NCBI GenBank assembly: GCA_022385805.1
Contig: MU277689.1
Coordinates: forward strand, 62,001-126,000
Direction of reading: 5' to 3'
DNA: 64,000 nucleotides
DNA from: Pilatotrama ljubarskyi
Taxonomy: Eukaryota; Basidiomycota; Agaricomycetes; Polyporales; Polyporaceae
The stretch's first letter is position 1. Each line of letters starts with the position of its first letter. The notes below the pieces were generated by a model that searched no databases, was not told where the DNA came from, and worked only from the letters and a program-made list of their open reading frames with translations. Shown piece by piece: positions 37,333 to 49,514 of this stretch. The position numbers and the translations under genes are program-made.

Positions 37333-38159
37333 GAGGGTGCAAAGGTCGACTTGGGTCCAAAGAGGCACGCCTTTATGCTCGAACACCTTCCTCACGAACC
37401 TTGCTGTCAATCGCTCTGCTCACAGGAGTACGAAAGATGGGTCAGCTGGGTACTGCCTATGCCTCGCCTGTCAGCCCGACCACACTTGACGCCTGCGATA
37501 ACGGAAGGGCATTACCTCATTAGATCAAGTATGGAGTTGACTCTTCCTGAAGAAGAGCTTCCCGGGCCTGTCGCTTGAAAGCTTGTCGACCCGCCGGCTG
37601 AGAGTCCTCTCCACCTTGTAATGTTGTACTACTGCACAGCAAGAGCGCGTGCATCCTCGGGCATCCTCTTACGATGTGTTCTACAGCTCAGAGGTGCGAG
37701 GTACATTCCAGAAGGCAGTGTGCAGCGACAATGGTTTCTTTGGGAGACGTAGCGCAACGCGCCTGGGAAGCTCTCCCGGGGTACAGTCTTGGAGCGCAGC
37801 AAGCTCCGTAGGAGTGTGGCGCGTCTGCAGAAGCATTAGACAGGTGTCGAAGGCAGAGATGATACTCTCTCATAGTGGTGCTCTATGCATTGCGGTCAGA
37901 ATCCCGAAACTCCGAAGTCATCGGTTCGCAAGCAGGCCCTTGGGCTGCAGGTCGGACTTCAAGCTGACGTCAGAATGGACCGTCAGTACGCGAGTGAGGA
38001 ATGAAGGCAGTAACATCAATAGGCGTATTCTCTAAATCGTAGGATGATCATGACGTCGTCTAACCTACCCGCCAAAAAGTCAGTCACAGCGCCAAGAGGA
38101 GGTCCGCCTGGCAACAGCACATACCCATGAAAACGCGTAAACGAATCTGTTACTTCGTG
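37333..38159. repeat. Duplicated 5' flank of MFS copy C
   Basis: Stretches upstream of copy C resemble those upstream of copy D: AATCGCTCTGCTCACA (near 37408 and 40262) and a GGAGCG(C/A)AGCAA(G/A)CTCCG block (near 37792 and 40687) followed by GCGTCTG(C/T)AGA. This shows the duplicated unit included at least about 500 bp of promoter. No gene of its own is supported. Confidence 0.6.
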
Positions 38160-40199
38160 GCTTCGCGAGTACGCGGCACGAAAGCCCAGATGACCAACAA
38201 CAAGGCCATCATTGCTATCAGTCTACATGGGAGTACGAAGGATTAGTCGATTAGTCCAATGTCTCGTAGAATGGGTGGGATGCGATTTAAACTCACAGTG
38301 GCTGCAGACTTGCGATGCTTGTCCTGGACGCGATCGCTCCCGTGATGAACGGGAACACCGCCGCTCCCGCAGAGCCGAAGCTCGCGATCCAACCGATAGC
38401 CCCAGAGATGAGCTCGGGCGGAAGGACGTTACCCGCGTGGTTCATGACGATGGGGAAGATGGGTCCGAGGAAGAAGCCAACGAAGGACACGCAGATGGCT
38501 CCGGACAGCAGGTCGGGGACGAGCCATACAACAAGCTCAAGTCTGGGAGAACCCATGGAGATAAAAGAGATGCGTCGGAGGCCGGCGGAGTACGGACGTA
38601 CCCTAGGCATATCAGGATGTAGAGGAAGATGACGCGCCATTCGCCGATCTGTCCCATGTGTGCAGCTCAATTCTAATCAATAGCAGAGCGCGGAGGGAGC
38701 ATACCTTCTTGTTCAGCCACAACAGAGCAACTCGACCGACCGTCAATCCTGTATCGCAACGCTGCTGAGAGAAGCCGAAGCCAATCATCATGAGGCCACC
38801 TACCACCGAAGAATCCGGATGAGGTATATCCCGAATTAGGCCCACCGTGGCGTTCGTTGATGACGTACGTGACAATCCATCCTGTACTCGCGAACAGTGG
38901 TGTCAGAGCGCAGAAGAGCCGGACCATGTTGGACTCACCTCCGATGGTGACCTCTACACCAACATAAGTGAAGATGAAGAACGCCATGAGGTGAACGGCG
39001 CGCAGGCGGAAGACCTGCTTGTACTTGTTAACGCCTGCCTCGGACTCCTTCGTCTTCTCCGGCGGTGGCTGGCCGATTTCTTGAAGGCAGTCTGTCAAGT
39101 CCGCAGGTAGATCTGGGTTAGATGGATACACCCGAATTGGCAAGGCAACTTACGACGCACCTTCCTGACTCTTGAAGCGGAACGCCAGCATCTCCAGGAC
39201 GGCGTTGACGAAGGTAAGCCCGATATGCACGAGATATACAAACGACCAGCGCGGAAAACGTGCGAACTGCGTCGACACCAGCGGGGCGCACATGGCTCCG
39301 ACGCCGTAGAGTGCGTGCATAATACCCATCTTATTAGACGTGTTCTCCGAAAGACTCGCAACGAACGCGTTGGAGCCAGCGTCCTACAAATGAGGCAAAC
39401 TCCTTATGGGTACGTTTCGGGGGCGCCTTGGGATACACTCACTAGGAAGGACATGCCAAACCCGCTAAAGAGGAAGCCGATGACGTACACTGGAAACGGG
39501 GGCGCGGATGCCTCCAAGGCGAAGCCAATCATGCCCATCACGGAGGCTGCTCTTGTTTGTCACTATACAAGTGATAGATCGGGGATGTCTTACCGAAGAC
39601 GACCATCTGTCACGATCGAGAGTGTCAATATCGACAGGCTTAGCGAGCTTCAAGGTGGCGGAACGTACCACTCCGAACCCAAAGCGATCGGTCAGATACA
39701 TATATGAGGAGGCGCCGGTAAGGAAACCCTGACGCGAGGAGATGAATGATTGAGCACCTATGTGATGCAGTATACCAGGAGGATACTACCAATGTATTCA
39801 CAATAAAGATCAGCGATACGACGGCGTAGCCTACCTGGTCATCGTACATGTAGTCAGTGTGCAGCAAAAAAAAGGATACGGTCGAATACGGACATGGTAG
39901 ACTTCCTGGAGACGAGGCAGAAGCGGTCCCACTGTGCCGTCGTTCCAGCCTGCGACATAGATGGACCAGCATAGCGTGCCGAACTGTATCCATCCCTTGC
40001 GACGCATCGCAGGTGTCACGGCCATATTGGGCGACACTTCGTACCCTAGTGACGAGCGTCGTGGCGCATCGCTATACTCGACCTCCTTGGACTGCGAGGC
40101 GTCCTTGCCATGAATGACCTGCTGCGATGGCGTCGCCTTTTGACGTCCCGGAGTCGGTGCTTCGTCGACGGAGGGCATACGGGACAGGGAGGGCTCCAT
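38160..40199 (-). CDS. MFS transporter, Bsc6-like (copy D)
   Basis: Begins MEPSLSRMPSVDEAPTPG (40199) and ends LIAMMALLLVIWAFVPRTRE plus ATK at 38160. The core reads MRRKGWIQFGTLCWSIYVAG, WNDGTVGPLLPRLQEVYH, then the same exon chain as copy C, including AVHLMAFFIFTYVGVEVTIG, GWIVTYVINERHGGPNSGYT and GPIFPIVMNHAGNVLPPEL. About twelve TM segments, so plasma- or vacuolar-membrane carrier. All splice sites I checked are GT-AG and in phase. It is divergent from the ELYS-like gene, with about 0.8 kb between starts. Copies B-D span 7.6 kb, all on the minus strand, a classical tandem array. Substrate unknown. Confidence 0.85.
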
Positions 40200-41004
40200 G
40201 GGGACCGAAGAGGGCCTTGAGCTCAGAACGATCGCTTTTTGTGCGCGTACGCCTTCTTCGCCAATACGATCGCTCTGCTCACACGCAGGGCACGATGAGT
40301 CACTTCAGTATCGCCTGTGCGCTCCGTGTCAGCTCAACCACACATGACTGCCCAGCTAACGGAATAGACTCACCTCGTGAGATCAGCAAGGGTGTACGTC
40401 TTCCTATACTTAGTGGGCTTTGCTAGTAACAAGCCTATCCGTTTGGATGGCCACACTGGATTCCTCCGCCTGAATCGAGCTTGCAATGCAGCGGTGCTTG
40501 TACAGTAAACAGCGGATGTCCTTCTCAATATCTTTGGGAGACGCTTCCTACAGATTTAGTAAGGCGTCGGGTCGAGTACGAACAGCAGTCTGCCGTTGCA
40601 GAACCGGAAAGAGAGGATGGTCACATTGCGAAGTGGAAGTTAAATGCGGAGTAACTCCGGAAAAACCTGTGAGACCCGGGGGGGTCTGGAGCGAAGCAAA
40701 CTCCGCTCGAATCTGACGCGTCTGTAGACGCGTCGTGCACGTGCCCCGCTACTTGTTCTCTCGGGTGGCGGCCTGAACATTGACAACGTCCAGAACAGCG
40801 TCGGGCCTGCATTTCTCGTCGCCAACACCGACTGCCACGACCTCTGATACGGCATACGCTCTTCCTACCCTGTCCTTGACAGCGCGCACTCCGACAAGCG
40901 GCCCCCACCGCAGCCGTCCGTGACGACGATAACGGTCATATCGAACACTCTTCAGAGAGCCTATCACTTCAGGACACAACACGCGGGCAAAGGTTCTAGC
41001 AGCT
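40200..41004. promoter_or_regulatory. Divergent promoter region, MFS D / ELYS-like gene
   Basis: Carries the copy-D 5' flank (homologous to that of copy C) and the promoter of the ELYS-like gene. No gene seen. Confidence 0.5.
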
Positions 41005-41065
41005 ATGGATGTGGTATGTCCGCCCACTGTAAATACGCTTTTCACATGCTCACGCGGCCTAGGAC

Positions 41066-43615
41066 ATGAGCATGTCCGCGGAGGGCGACCTCTTGCAGTA
41101 TTTCGACCTCTCTGAGGAACAGTTCGCGTGGCGTGCGCCGAGACCAAAGGAGATCGAGGTTCGACGCGCTCATATGTCCGACATGCTGATTTTCGATATC
41201 CTCCTCACGTCCGGAGGCATTCGCCACCCCGACACGCTCTTCCCCCCTACCGACAAGGACTCGCTGGAGAGACTCTTGGACGCAATCCGACATTCCACGT
41301 ATGATACCCTCAAACAGGACTGTCTCGTATACTTCCTGCTGAAGTGGCATCAAGACGGGCGCGAAGAGGAGTTCAGGGAAAAGCGGTGCATACCTCCGCA
41401 GTTTGCAGCCCTGGCGGACGCGTATTGGCACCTGGATTCTGGGATAAACGTCGCGGTATGTGCACTACGCGCTTTGAAGACTTGTACCTGTCCTTATATG
41501 AGCAGAGGGCGGTGTCGCTATTGAGCGACAAACGCTTGAACAGAGACTATCCGTCGAAGATATTACAGGCTCTAGCCCTCGCAGACGACGCAAGCGCTCT
41601 CATTAGGACATACGTACGAAGTGCAAACCCCCTTCTCACTGAACCGGACGACATTGAGGCCTACGCAATAGCACTAGCGGAGTCCAGTCTGATGGAGGCT
41701 TGGATGTACCAGCGGTCATTCTCTGAAGCCAGCGAGACGCGGAAGCGGCTTGTCCGGAAGATCCTGGACTGGTGCCTAACGCGTAAGTGGTTTGTGAATC
41801 TCACCTATTTGCCAGGCTCATTGCGCCACAGCCAAACCCCGCCTCACCGCGCTCACCCACCTGCTTGCATTCCCCTTCTCTGCATACGAACAGACCTTGG
41901 TCCATTCATACGCCCTCGACCCGCCACAGCATGTCCCCGCGGCTTCAGTACCAATCATCCAAGACCTCGTCTGCGTTCGACTCGTACAGAGCGGACAACA
42001 CGCCGCTGCTATCAAGCTCGACCGGCAGTTTTCCTCCGTCCCTCGTGGTGGAGATAAGGGCCAGAAGATCGCACAAGAGCGGAGACAGATGCTGGATGAG
42101 CTCATGGCGGCGATGCCAGGTTCCGAGCGCTACCTGCTCGAGCTCGAACTGGAAGACTTCTCGCAAGGCCGGGGGATGAGCCTCTCGGACAGCCTCGGCG
42201 TCGCTAAGCAGAAGGGCAAGGCAGCCGACCTCGGCATGTCTTGGGAACACATATCTCCGCCAGCAGTGAATGGCACGAGCAAAGCCCCGTTGGCGCCTCC
42301 AACCCTACCCATCCCGCAGCGCTCCAATGCACCTCGGTTCGGCGGCGCTCCTCCGCCTATATCAGCAACCAACGCGCCCTTTACTTCGATATCGCGCAGT
42401 GTCCCCACGGCACCGTCGACCACTTCTGGCTTGCAGATGCCCCAGCCGCCCGGCGGCCCTCTTCTGTTCGGCGGAGTGTCTACCCAAAACGCTGGACATA
42501 CCAGCGTGTCGAGCAGCAATCTGTTCGGCAAGCCGAACCCATTCACTACTACTGGCCCATCCACAAGTCTGTTCAGTCGCGGTCCCTCACTCTTTGAAAC
42601 GGCTGGGAGTGCGAACTCTGCGCCGAACGCGTTTTACCAACCACCGGCCAGCGCCGGCCAAAAGCGCTCGATGTTCGGATCTCTCAACGCCTCTACCAAC
42701 TCTCGTCCAACAGCGCCGTTGTCCGCATTCGCATCTCTCTCCTCCCAGTCAGGAACACAGCCCAAGGCCGCACAGGGCGCCGGAGATACCTCCATCCACG
42801 GCCCTCACGACGCGGACATCAGCATGCTCTCGGAGCTCTCAGAAGCCGAATCTGGTGCAGACGCGTCGATGTCCCGTGCGGAGCCCGCAGGTGAGAATCA
42901 CGAAGAAGAGGACTCGCCCGCCGGCTTCGCCTCGTCCGTTTTCGGGAATGTCCCGAGCGCCGAAACGCGCCCTATCGCGACCTCGACGGGTTCCCGCATA
43001 GCGAGAACAGAGACCGAGGCGAAGATGCCTCCGGGGGCGTTTTTGCCTGACGACGCGCAGGATGACGAGGACGAGCAGCCGGAAGAGTCCGTCTCTGCTT
43101 CGCGCGCGCGTGGTGACCGCCAGACGCGCGGCTCAGCTTCAGCCTCTGCACGGACGCAGGCTCAGGCACGGCGCTCGCCTTCCCCTGAGCAGCAGTCGAT
43201 GTACACTTCGGCGCGTTCGACGCGGGCGAGTGGGAAGATCAAGAACAAGGACCTGGGGCGGAGCATCCCTGGCTCGCTCATGGACGACGATGACGACGAC
43301 GACGAGGAACAAGAGGAAGAGGACGTTGTGCCGCCCTTGCCTCAGCCCACGCCTGCACGCCGCGCTGCACGCAAGTCGCGCGCGTCGAACGGTTCCAGTG
43401 CGAGCCAGACGGTGGAGGCGCCGAGGGTGACTAGGCGCTCTTCGCGGCTGTCGGCGGTGTCGTCAGTCGGGTCGTCTTCTCCTGAGCCTGTATCCCCGCA
43501 GAAGGTTTCCGCGAAGTCGAGAAGAGGCGGTAGGGCGTCTGCTGCGGGTACGGCTGCGGGTGCCACGAAAAGTGCGGGAACGACAAAGAGCAGCTCGAGG
43601 AAGAAGCGGACGTAG
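41066..43615 (+). CDS. ELYS-like nuclear pore protein
   Basis: Three exons: 41066-41455, 41506-41782, 41832-43615. The first 350 or so residues are helical and match the ELYS-like domain: LLQYFDLSEEQFAWRAPRP, DCLVYFLLKWHQDG, CIPPQFAALADAYWHLDSGI, RAVSLLSDKRLNRDYPSKIL and LLAFPFSAYEQTLVHSYAL. This domain links the Y-shaped Nup107-160 complex to chromatin in animals. The C-terminal half is disordered, with phenylalanine-glycine motifs (LFGG, LFGK, MFGS, VFGN), an acidic patch (about 13 Asp/Glu near 43280-43325) and a basic Lys/Arg-rich end. An upstream micro-exon ATG GAT GTG at 41005-41013 followed by a 49-base GT-AG intron would add MDVD in frame and may be the real start. Confidence 0.83.
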
Positions 43616-43910
43616 ATGATGATTTGGTAGTATACCAGTGAATGACGCTTGTCCTGTCCCGCTATGTGTGACACCAGCGATTACTTACGATGTTGTACTC
43701 GTTCTTCAAAAGCACTCCAGTCGATGCGTTCTGCTCGGCAGCCATATGCGGGGGTGTGGGGAATCGCATGGATGAAGGATGAAGGGTAGTCGAGCATTGA
43801 CTGCATGTGGTATTCAGGCTGGTGCCAGCAAGGTATCTGCGGGGAGGTACACACGCACCTGACGTCAAGCCGCGGAGCCGCTCTTCTCGATGCGAACCTG
43901 CGCCTCGCGG

Positions 43911-44982
43911 TCACTGGCCGCGGCTCCAGAGCGGGTGTTCCGACCATGGATTCGAGACTCGACGCGGAACAAGCCCTCGTCCCGCTGCATTCCGGTTTGG
44001 CGTAGTTGGTCTTTCGAGCACCCATACCTCCGAGATGCCTGCTCGGCGTGCATAATCGGGTAATCGGTGGTAGTTTAGACCTACTGCGTGAGGACCGTGG
44101 CTGTCGTCCGATAGAGCAAAGCGGCCTCCAGTTGCGAGTATGATCTGACTGGGTATTAGCCACCGCATGACATTTGCAACAATTTGAGGGCGTACCTCGA
44201 CGACGTCCTCTCCTGGATAGGACGCATCCCAGCCTTTGCGGAAGGCAGCCGCGTTCAGCTCGAACAGCGAGCCATACTCGACTGCATATTGGACATTTCG
44301 GTGTATGCGCTCCATCGCTCCGGGGTAGTCTCGAAATCGCAGACAAGGATTGTATAACCGACAGAGGTCGAAGTGCCCGATGACCTCGGGATGGAACCGG
44401 CGCATGAGCTCATATTGAGAGTCAAAGTAGGAGCATAGGAAGGCCTCCATCGTGTCGTGCACCCGTGCCTCTGACAGCACTTCGGATCCGGTTTGGTTGA
44501 ACGACTCTAACGCCTTCACGAAGGTTTCCTTGTCAAAATCGATCGGAATGCCATTGACATGGTGGACGGAGCCCACGAGGTACTCGATGCGATCGCCGGA
44601 CGATGCAAGGAGCGCATCGAGCTCGTCGAGGTCAACTTTCGTGATCGATTCGGTTTCGAGGCCGACGAGGAGATTGATCTGGGAGGCATACTTCGCTTTG
44701 AGCCTGTGCGCCTCGGTGAGGAAGGCGTCAAACTGGGCGCGAAGAGAATCTATGGACATGCCCTCCTTCATTCTTGTTGTCAGCATGCTTCTCTATATCG
44801 TGATAACATTACTCATTTCTCACCTCTTCCGGGTACAAGTCCTCGACGCGATAGCGGGGCACATGCTCTGTCAGGCCAAATGTATCGAAGCCCTTCCGGA
44901 TGGCTTCGATCACCACTTCCTCGAGCGTGCCAGAGGCATGCTTGCAGAATTGACCGGAGTGGGAGTGGTGACTTTGCGGCAT
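43911..44982 (-). CDS. Histidinol-phosphatase (PHP family)
   Basis: Removes phosphate from L-histidinol phosphate, the penultimate step of histidine synthesis. It begins MPQSHHSHSGQFCKHASG (44982) with the metal-binding HxH of the PHP domain. It continues with FDTFGLTEHVPRYRVEDLYP, LLVGLETESI, YLVGSVHHVNGIPIDFD, EVIGHFDLCRLYNP, LFELNAAAFRKGWDASYPG and FALSDDSHGPHAVGLNY, and ends NPWSEHPLWSRGQ. These are the conserved His/Asp/Glu metal ligands of the family. The 51-base intron 44195-44145 has no stop and keeps frame, so an unspliced form would be translatable. The first intron (after LYPEE) is hard to place: the best in-frame choice is very short. Identity is secure; that junction is not. Confidence 0.88.
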
Positions 44983-45616
44983 CTTACGGAAAGCGTGTTT
45001 CACGGGAAAGGTCGAGTAGTAATGGGTCCACACTGCCTTGAATGCGTCGTCCAGGCTCAGAGTGACACTGACTCGATGGACGGTGGCGGTGCTAGAGAAA
45101 GGTGTGCAAGAACTGCGACACATCACAACCTCAGCGATGATAGCGCTCGGCACGATGTTGAGCTGACGCGTCGACAATTCCTCTTTCTTACCGTCGCGCT
45201 CAGTTCGTGATGCTGGCATGTTTACGTAGCTGGCGCCCTGCCTAGTGGTATGGCCGCCACAATCAAGACCGACTGTGATCACTGCCCTCTCGGAGCAAAC
45301 AACAGCAACACAAGGGTATATATGAGCAAACACGGAGGAAGTCCATCTAAGCTACACGCATCAGCGCACCAGATACGGAGACCGAACTCGAAGCATTCGA
45401 ACTAATGGGGATACGAGAGGGTATAGATGGGAACGACGGACCCAAGAAAGCGAGAGCACACGCCGAGATAATCTATGAGGATACGGCACAATACGGCCCG
45501 GGAACGATACGATGCCGAATTGAACAACACCGTACCACCCAGCGAATAACTGGCAAACTTACATGGCCGAGAAAGAGCCTGGTCCGAGGCCGAATGTGAT
45601 ACATATAGTATGCTTC
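44983..45616. promoter_or_regulatory. His-phosphatase promoter region
   Basis: Upstream of the phosphatase start and downstream of the HMG-box gene. A TATATA element at 45317-45322 faces the phosphatase gene, about 335 bases before its ATG, so a longer leader or leader intron is possible. Confidence 0.4.
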
Positions 45617-47315
45617 TCAGCATTCGGTGAAGTTGAACCACGACCGGGCCTCATCCGAGTCGAACGCGCACTGACCGGTCTGCCAGACACCGTCAGCCTC
45701 GACGCCCGCCGGGCCGTGCTCGTCCGACACGTCTGCAGGAGGGGAGACGTCCACGACTTGGAGCGGCCGAGTGAAGGTGCGAGGCACAGCGGCTGGGGCA
45801 TCTGTGAGAGGTCCGACTTCGACCTGGGGAGACGAAGAGACGTTGTCGCCATGGCTCGAGGCAGGTGATTGTGGGAGCGTCGCACCGGCACGCTGGTGCG
45901 AGTGTAGCACAGCCGGAGCATCGCAAGGGGCGAAGTCGGAGAGGGGCGGGCCATGCGCCTCCAAAGTGGAGGAAGGTGGCGGCTGCGGTCCCGCGATAAA
46001 ATCGCACGCCACCGTCGAAGGGGAGTAGTGCGCATGGGAGACCTCAGATGCAGTTGGGCCATAGTGGGAGAACGATGCTAGACCCGGAGTGGCAGCCTCA
46101 TGCGAGACCGGCTGCACATGTAGCCCCGTCTGCTCCGTGATGTACGATGCGCGGGAGGAAGAGGTGAACGCTTCGGCGAGGATTGGAGGTGGCGCCTGTA
46201 GCTGGATACAGCTTCCAACGGATGTGGAGGGACCGGGCGCGCGCTGCAGCACGGTGCTGAAGTCACAGAAGCCCGAGTCCAGCGGTGCAAAGGCGGCGTT
46301 CCAGCTGAAGGATTGTTCCGATGGATGCTGCGACTGGGTTACGAACCTTTCCGGCACCTATGCATGAGATCAGTCTTTAATACTATGTAGGCGATGTCCA
46401 TGTGTATGATGAGGCTTACGGCGTCTGACCAGACCTGGGGTTGACGTGAGGTTGGCGCTAGGCGTGCTCTCTTCCTCGGACGGTTGGAAACATCGTCCGC
46501 GTTATGAGCTGCCCAGGGGTGAGAGGCGGAACTCATAGCCAACCCCATCGTGTTCCGCCCAGAGGAGAAAAACGGTTGGAGCTGGGGGTCGCTAGAGGCG
46601 AATCCGGTGTTCGCTGCATAGCCGTATGTTGTGTGTGAAGCTATATAGGGATGCTACAGATTGTGGTGACGGTCAGGGATGGGTAAGACAGAACAGATGA
46701 CGTGTGTGTGCGTACCGCAGGTATCTCCAAGCTATCCTGTGAGGCGCGTTGCTCCAGCTCTACCATGTTGAAAGGCGCGTGTTCGGATTCCATGAGGCCG
46801 GAAGACGGAGTTATAGGACCGGAGCTGCCCTGCGGATATGGAGACCAGGAGAGTGGTGGCGTAGACGCCGCGGAAGAGCTCATGGAAGGAAGGAAGAATT
46901 GACCAGGAGGCAGGTACGCCGGTGAGAACCCCGTGAATGGATCCGCATGAGTTGCCCGAGGGGGAGAGTGAGCCTTCCTTGTGCGCTCCGCGGCAGCCTT
47001 GGCTTTTCCCTTCTTCGTCCTGGTTTTGAACTTCCACTCAGGGTGTTTCTCCATATGTTCCAACTTGGCCTCCTCGGCGAGGGCGTAATATCTCCCTTGA
47101 ACCTCCGCGCTTTCCTGTCGCCACATGACACCAATGATCTTTGATAACGCCGCCTCAGGCATCGCCTTCCCCCCGCTCTCGCCGGGCTGGGTCTTCAATT
47201 CCTTGGACTTCACTCGGCGATATAGCATGAAAGCGTTGGGAGGCCGCTTGATCGCGTCCCTCTCAACATATGGGAGCTCGTAGTCCACGTCTTCATGCAT
47301 CGATAACGCGTCCAT
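45617..47315 (-). CDS. HMG-box transcription factor
   Basis: Starts MDALSMHEDVDYELPYVERD (47315). The HMG box follows at once: RDAIKRPPNAFMLYRRVKSK, then LSKIIGVMWRQESAEVQGRY, YALAEEAKLEHMEKHPEWKF and a basic tail KTRTKKGKAKAAAERTRKA. This is the MATA/Sox-like class used by fungi in mating and sexual development (Ste11, Prf1-type). Introns follow the serine/proline-rich central region; later exons contain NRPRKRARLAPTSR, a probable nuclear signal, and a long Ser/Pro/Ala-rich C-terminus ending ARSWFNFTEC. It has an insertion (TQPGESGGKAMPEAA) between helix 1 and helix 2, which is common in this fungal class. No mating-type partner lies nearby, so a mating-locus role is not supported. Three exons. 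Confidence 0.87.
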
Positions 47316-48397
47316 CGTTGAATAAAGCGGTTCGGCGGTTTGCGAATCGACAGGGCGTGTAGAGAGGCGTGCAGGAAGGGCGAGAAGGCCGTGCGAGAGC
47401 AACGAGTGTGGTGTTGGGAGTAAGGACAGAAATGGCGGGCTCGTTCCCGGCGCGACTTATACCAGTGTGTGAGGGTGGCTACTTGAACAGTGTGAATCCA
47501 AGCAGTCGGGTCGGGTAGCCGATGCGCGAAGGGGAGTGACAAGCTAGCGTGACGCGCAGCCCCTAAGCTGTCAACTGTTTCCTCGGATTGCGCATTGTTG
47601 TACCCTTCTAGTCTAGTCGGCGTGTGAACACCAGGGTAGGCGAGACTGTGCACTCGGTCCTGCTGACGATCCGGAGTGGGTGGAGTGGAGACGCTTGTTG
47701 TCCTCCGGAAGCGCGAGACTGGATGCCGCACGTCAGACCCTTGGCTTGCGCTTTGGCGTAGTGTCGGCGTGCCTGGTACAACGGCGCCGACGGCTCAGTC
47801 TCGCACCCTCTCCTTTGTCTTCAGCGGGGTAAGGAGCCCCGCCAGGGCATCGCGTAACGGCCTTGCCCCAGAATGGACATTTAGTCCAGGCAGCAAGGGG
47901 TGCTAGCTCGTGCGCATCGAGGGCGGCTTCGTGAAGCGGAATTAATCTGTATATATGCTTTGATATCAGCCGAGACTGAGAAATGGACAGTGGAAAGGCG
48001 ATGCGGGGTACCTGATGTACGGAGCGGACGGCGCGATCCACAAAGCTACAGCACCTAAGCACCTCTACCGTTCAATTTGGTTACTTCGGCGGAACGTAGG
48101 AGGTAGGGGATGCACCGCTACCTTTCAACCTAGCTTGGTTGCTAGTGAAGCCCGGTCGTGGGTGACAGCTTGCAAAGAGGACTGCAGCGGAGAATCGGAT
48201 CGACGTTTAGCGCGAATCCTGTCAGGAGGATCAAGTCTTTCAGATGAGGCTTCAGGAGCCGGAGTGAACAACCTGCTGTATGTTGCGTCGAAATATCAGT
48301 CAGGCCGGACGACGCACCCGCCGGACGGGCAGCGTTACTGTCGCATCAGCTTACTACGTCTTCACTGGCTTTGACCGAACGGTAAACTGGCATGTAC
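47316..48397. other. Intergenic
   Basis: Promoter of the HMG-box gene and possible 3' exons of the unrecognised gene at 48398-49018. No independent gene. Confidence 0.4.
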
Positions 48398-49018
48398 TCA
48401 CAGAACTTCGCAATAGCCCTTATGGTAAGGCTCGACATAAGCTATATCATGGGACAAAGACACGTCGACGGGGGATGGGCGGCCTGCCAAGGGAACAGCT
48501 TTAGCACCACGCGCCGGTGCAGGGATCCAGGCGGTCCAGCACGATGGTAAATGCGGGATATACTTGGTCACCTTCTTATTTCTGATTTGCTCAATAAGCT
48601 CATAGCGGTCGCAGGGACCAATGCGGGCTGGAGAGTCCTGTAAGATCATGACCGCCTGCCGGATCGGACAAGGCGGTAGTGAGAGGAAGCGCCCGAGGTA
48701 CAGGCGCCCTGAGTCCCTGTCAGAAAGGAAGTAGGCGACGACCTGCCCTGAACTCACCGCCAGATAAAAGTTTGCGATGGTGCTTCGTCGTTTCTTCAGA
48801 ACATACTCAGCTAGGATCTATTTTATAGGTACTAACTCGAGTCTCGCATGTTTACACATGCCACATCCTTCAAATCCAGTCGATGACACCAGCGTCCGCT
48901 CGTATAACCGAGAACATGGCCGCCTCGCTGCGGTCTCGAGGACGTTTGGATCGTGTCTTCTGCTCCCTTCGGGGTGGGCAGAAGCGCGAACCAGCGAGCC
49001 GGACGTATGTCTGATGGA
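48398..49018 (-). CDS. Unrecognised coding region with one in-frame stop (gene or recent pseudogene)
   Basis: A minus-strand frame reads convincingly over about 200 codons. It gives LVRASAHPEGSRRHDPNVLE, RPCSRLYERTLVSSTGFEGC, a TAG at 48820-48818, then ILAEYVLKKRRSTIANFYLA, GQVVAYFLSDRDSGRLYLGR, RQAVMILQDSPARIGPCDRY and DIAYVEPYHKGYCEVL. The last codon abuts a GTGAGT donor, so another exon probably follows (a 37-base intron would give EDVVS and stop). The TAG could be a real nonsense mutation, or be removed by a roughly 70-base intron with a weak GTGTCA donor after ERTL. An acceptor (CATCAG) at the 5' edge suggests earlier exons. I recognise no domain, so no function is offered. Confidence 0.4.
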
Positions 49019-49514
49019 TTACTACTCGTAGATACCTTTGTACTTTGGCATGTCAATGCATTCCATCCGTTTTGCTTCTTTGTTTGGGTCCGGTGTATTC
49101 CATCCATGGCTTTGCACGCAAATCAGAGTGATACTGACCTGCGCATCTGTAAACCGCAAACTGGTGGTACGGCCCAGTGGGTTCCTCTACTGCGTATCCT
49201 AAGTACTGTCTTCATGAATCCTCAGGATGTCCGTTATCTAAAAAGCTCGCGAACAAGTCGATGTCGGGATCCAGGCCGTTGCCAGCAGCCTATGCTTCTT
49301 GACCTGCGGTCCACGCTATCAACAAGAAGTTTGTTACCTCGCAGCACCTCTACCATGATTCTTGTCGGTCGACTGAAACGTTGAACAGTCGGAGTCCGCG
49401 ACCGACAGGTAGTGTGAAGGCGCACTCTCAGAGAATGCTGCTTCAGCGAAGGGTGGGCCCTTCAATCACGTCCCGAAACAGCCTAATACTCCAATGCGAC
49501 ATCTCGCTCGTCCT

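Noticed and set aside
43681..43910. Extension of histidinol phosphatase to a second C-terminal exon
   Set aside because: The protein already ends with the family-typical EHPLW segment and stop at 43911; frames beyond are not conserved-looking.
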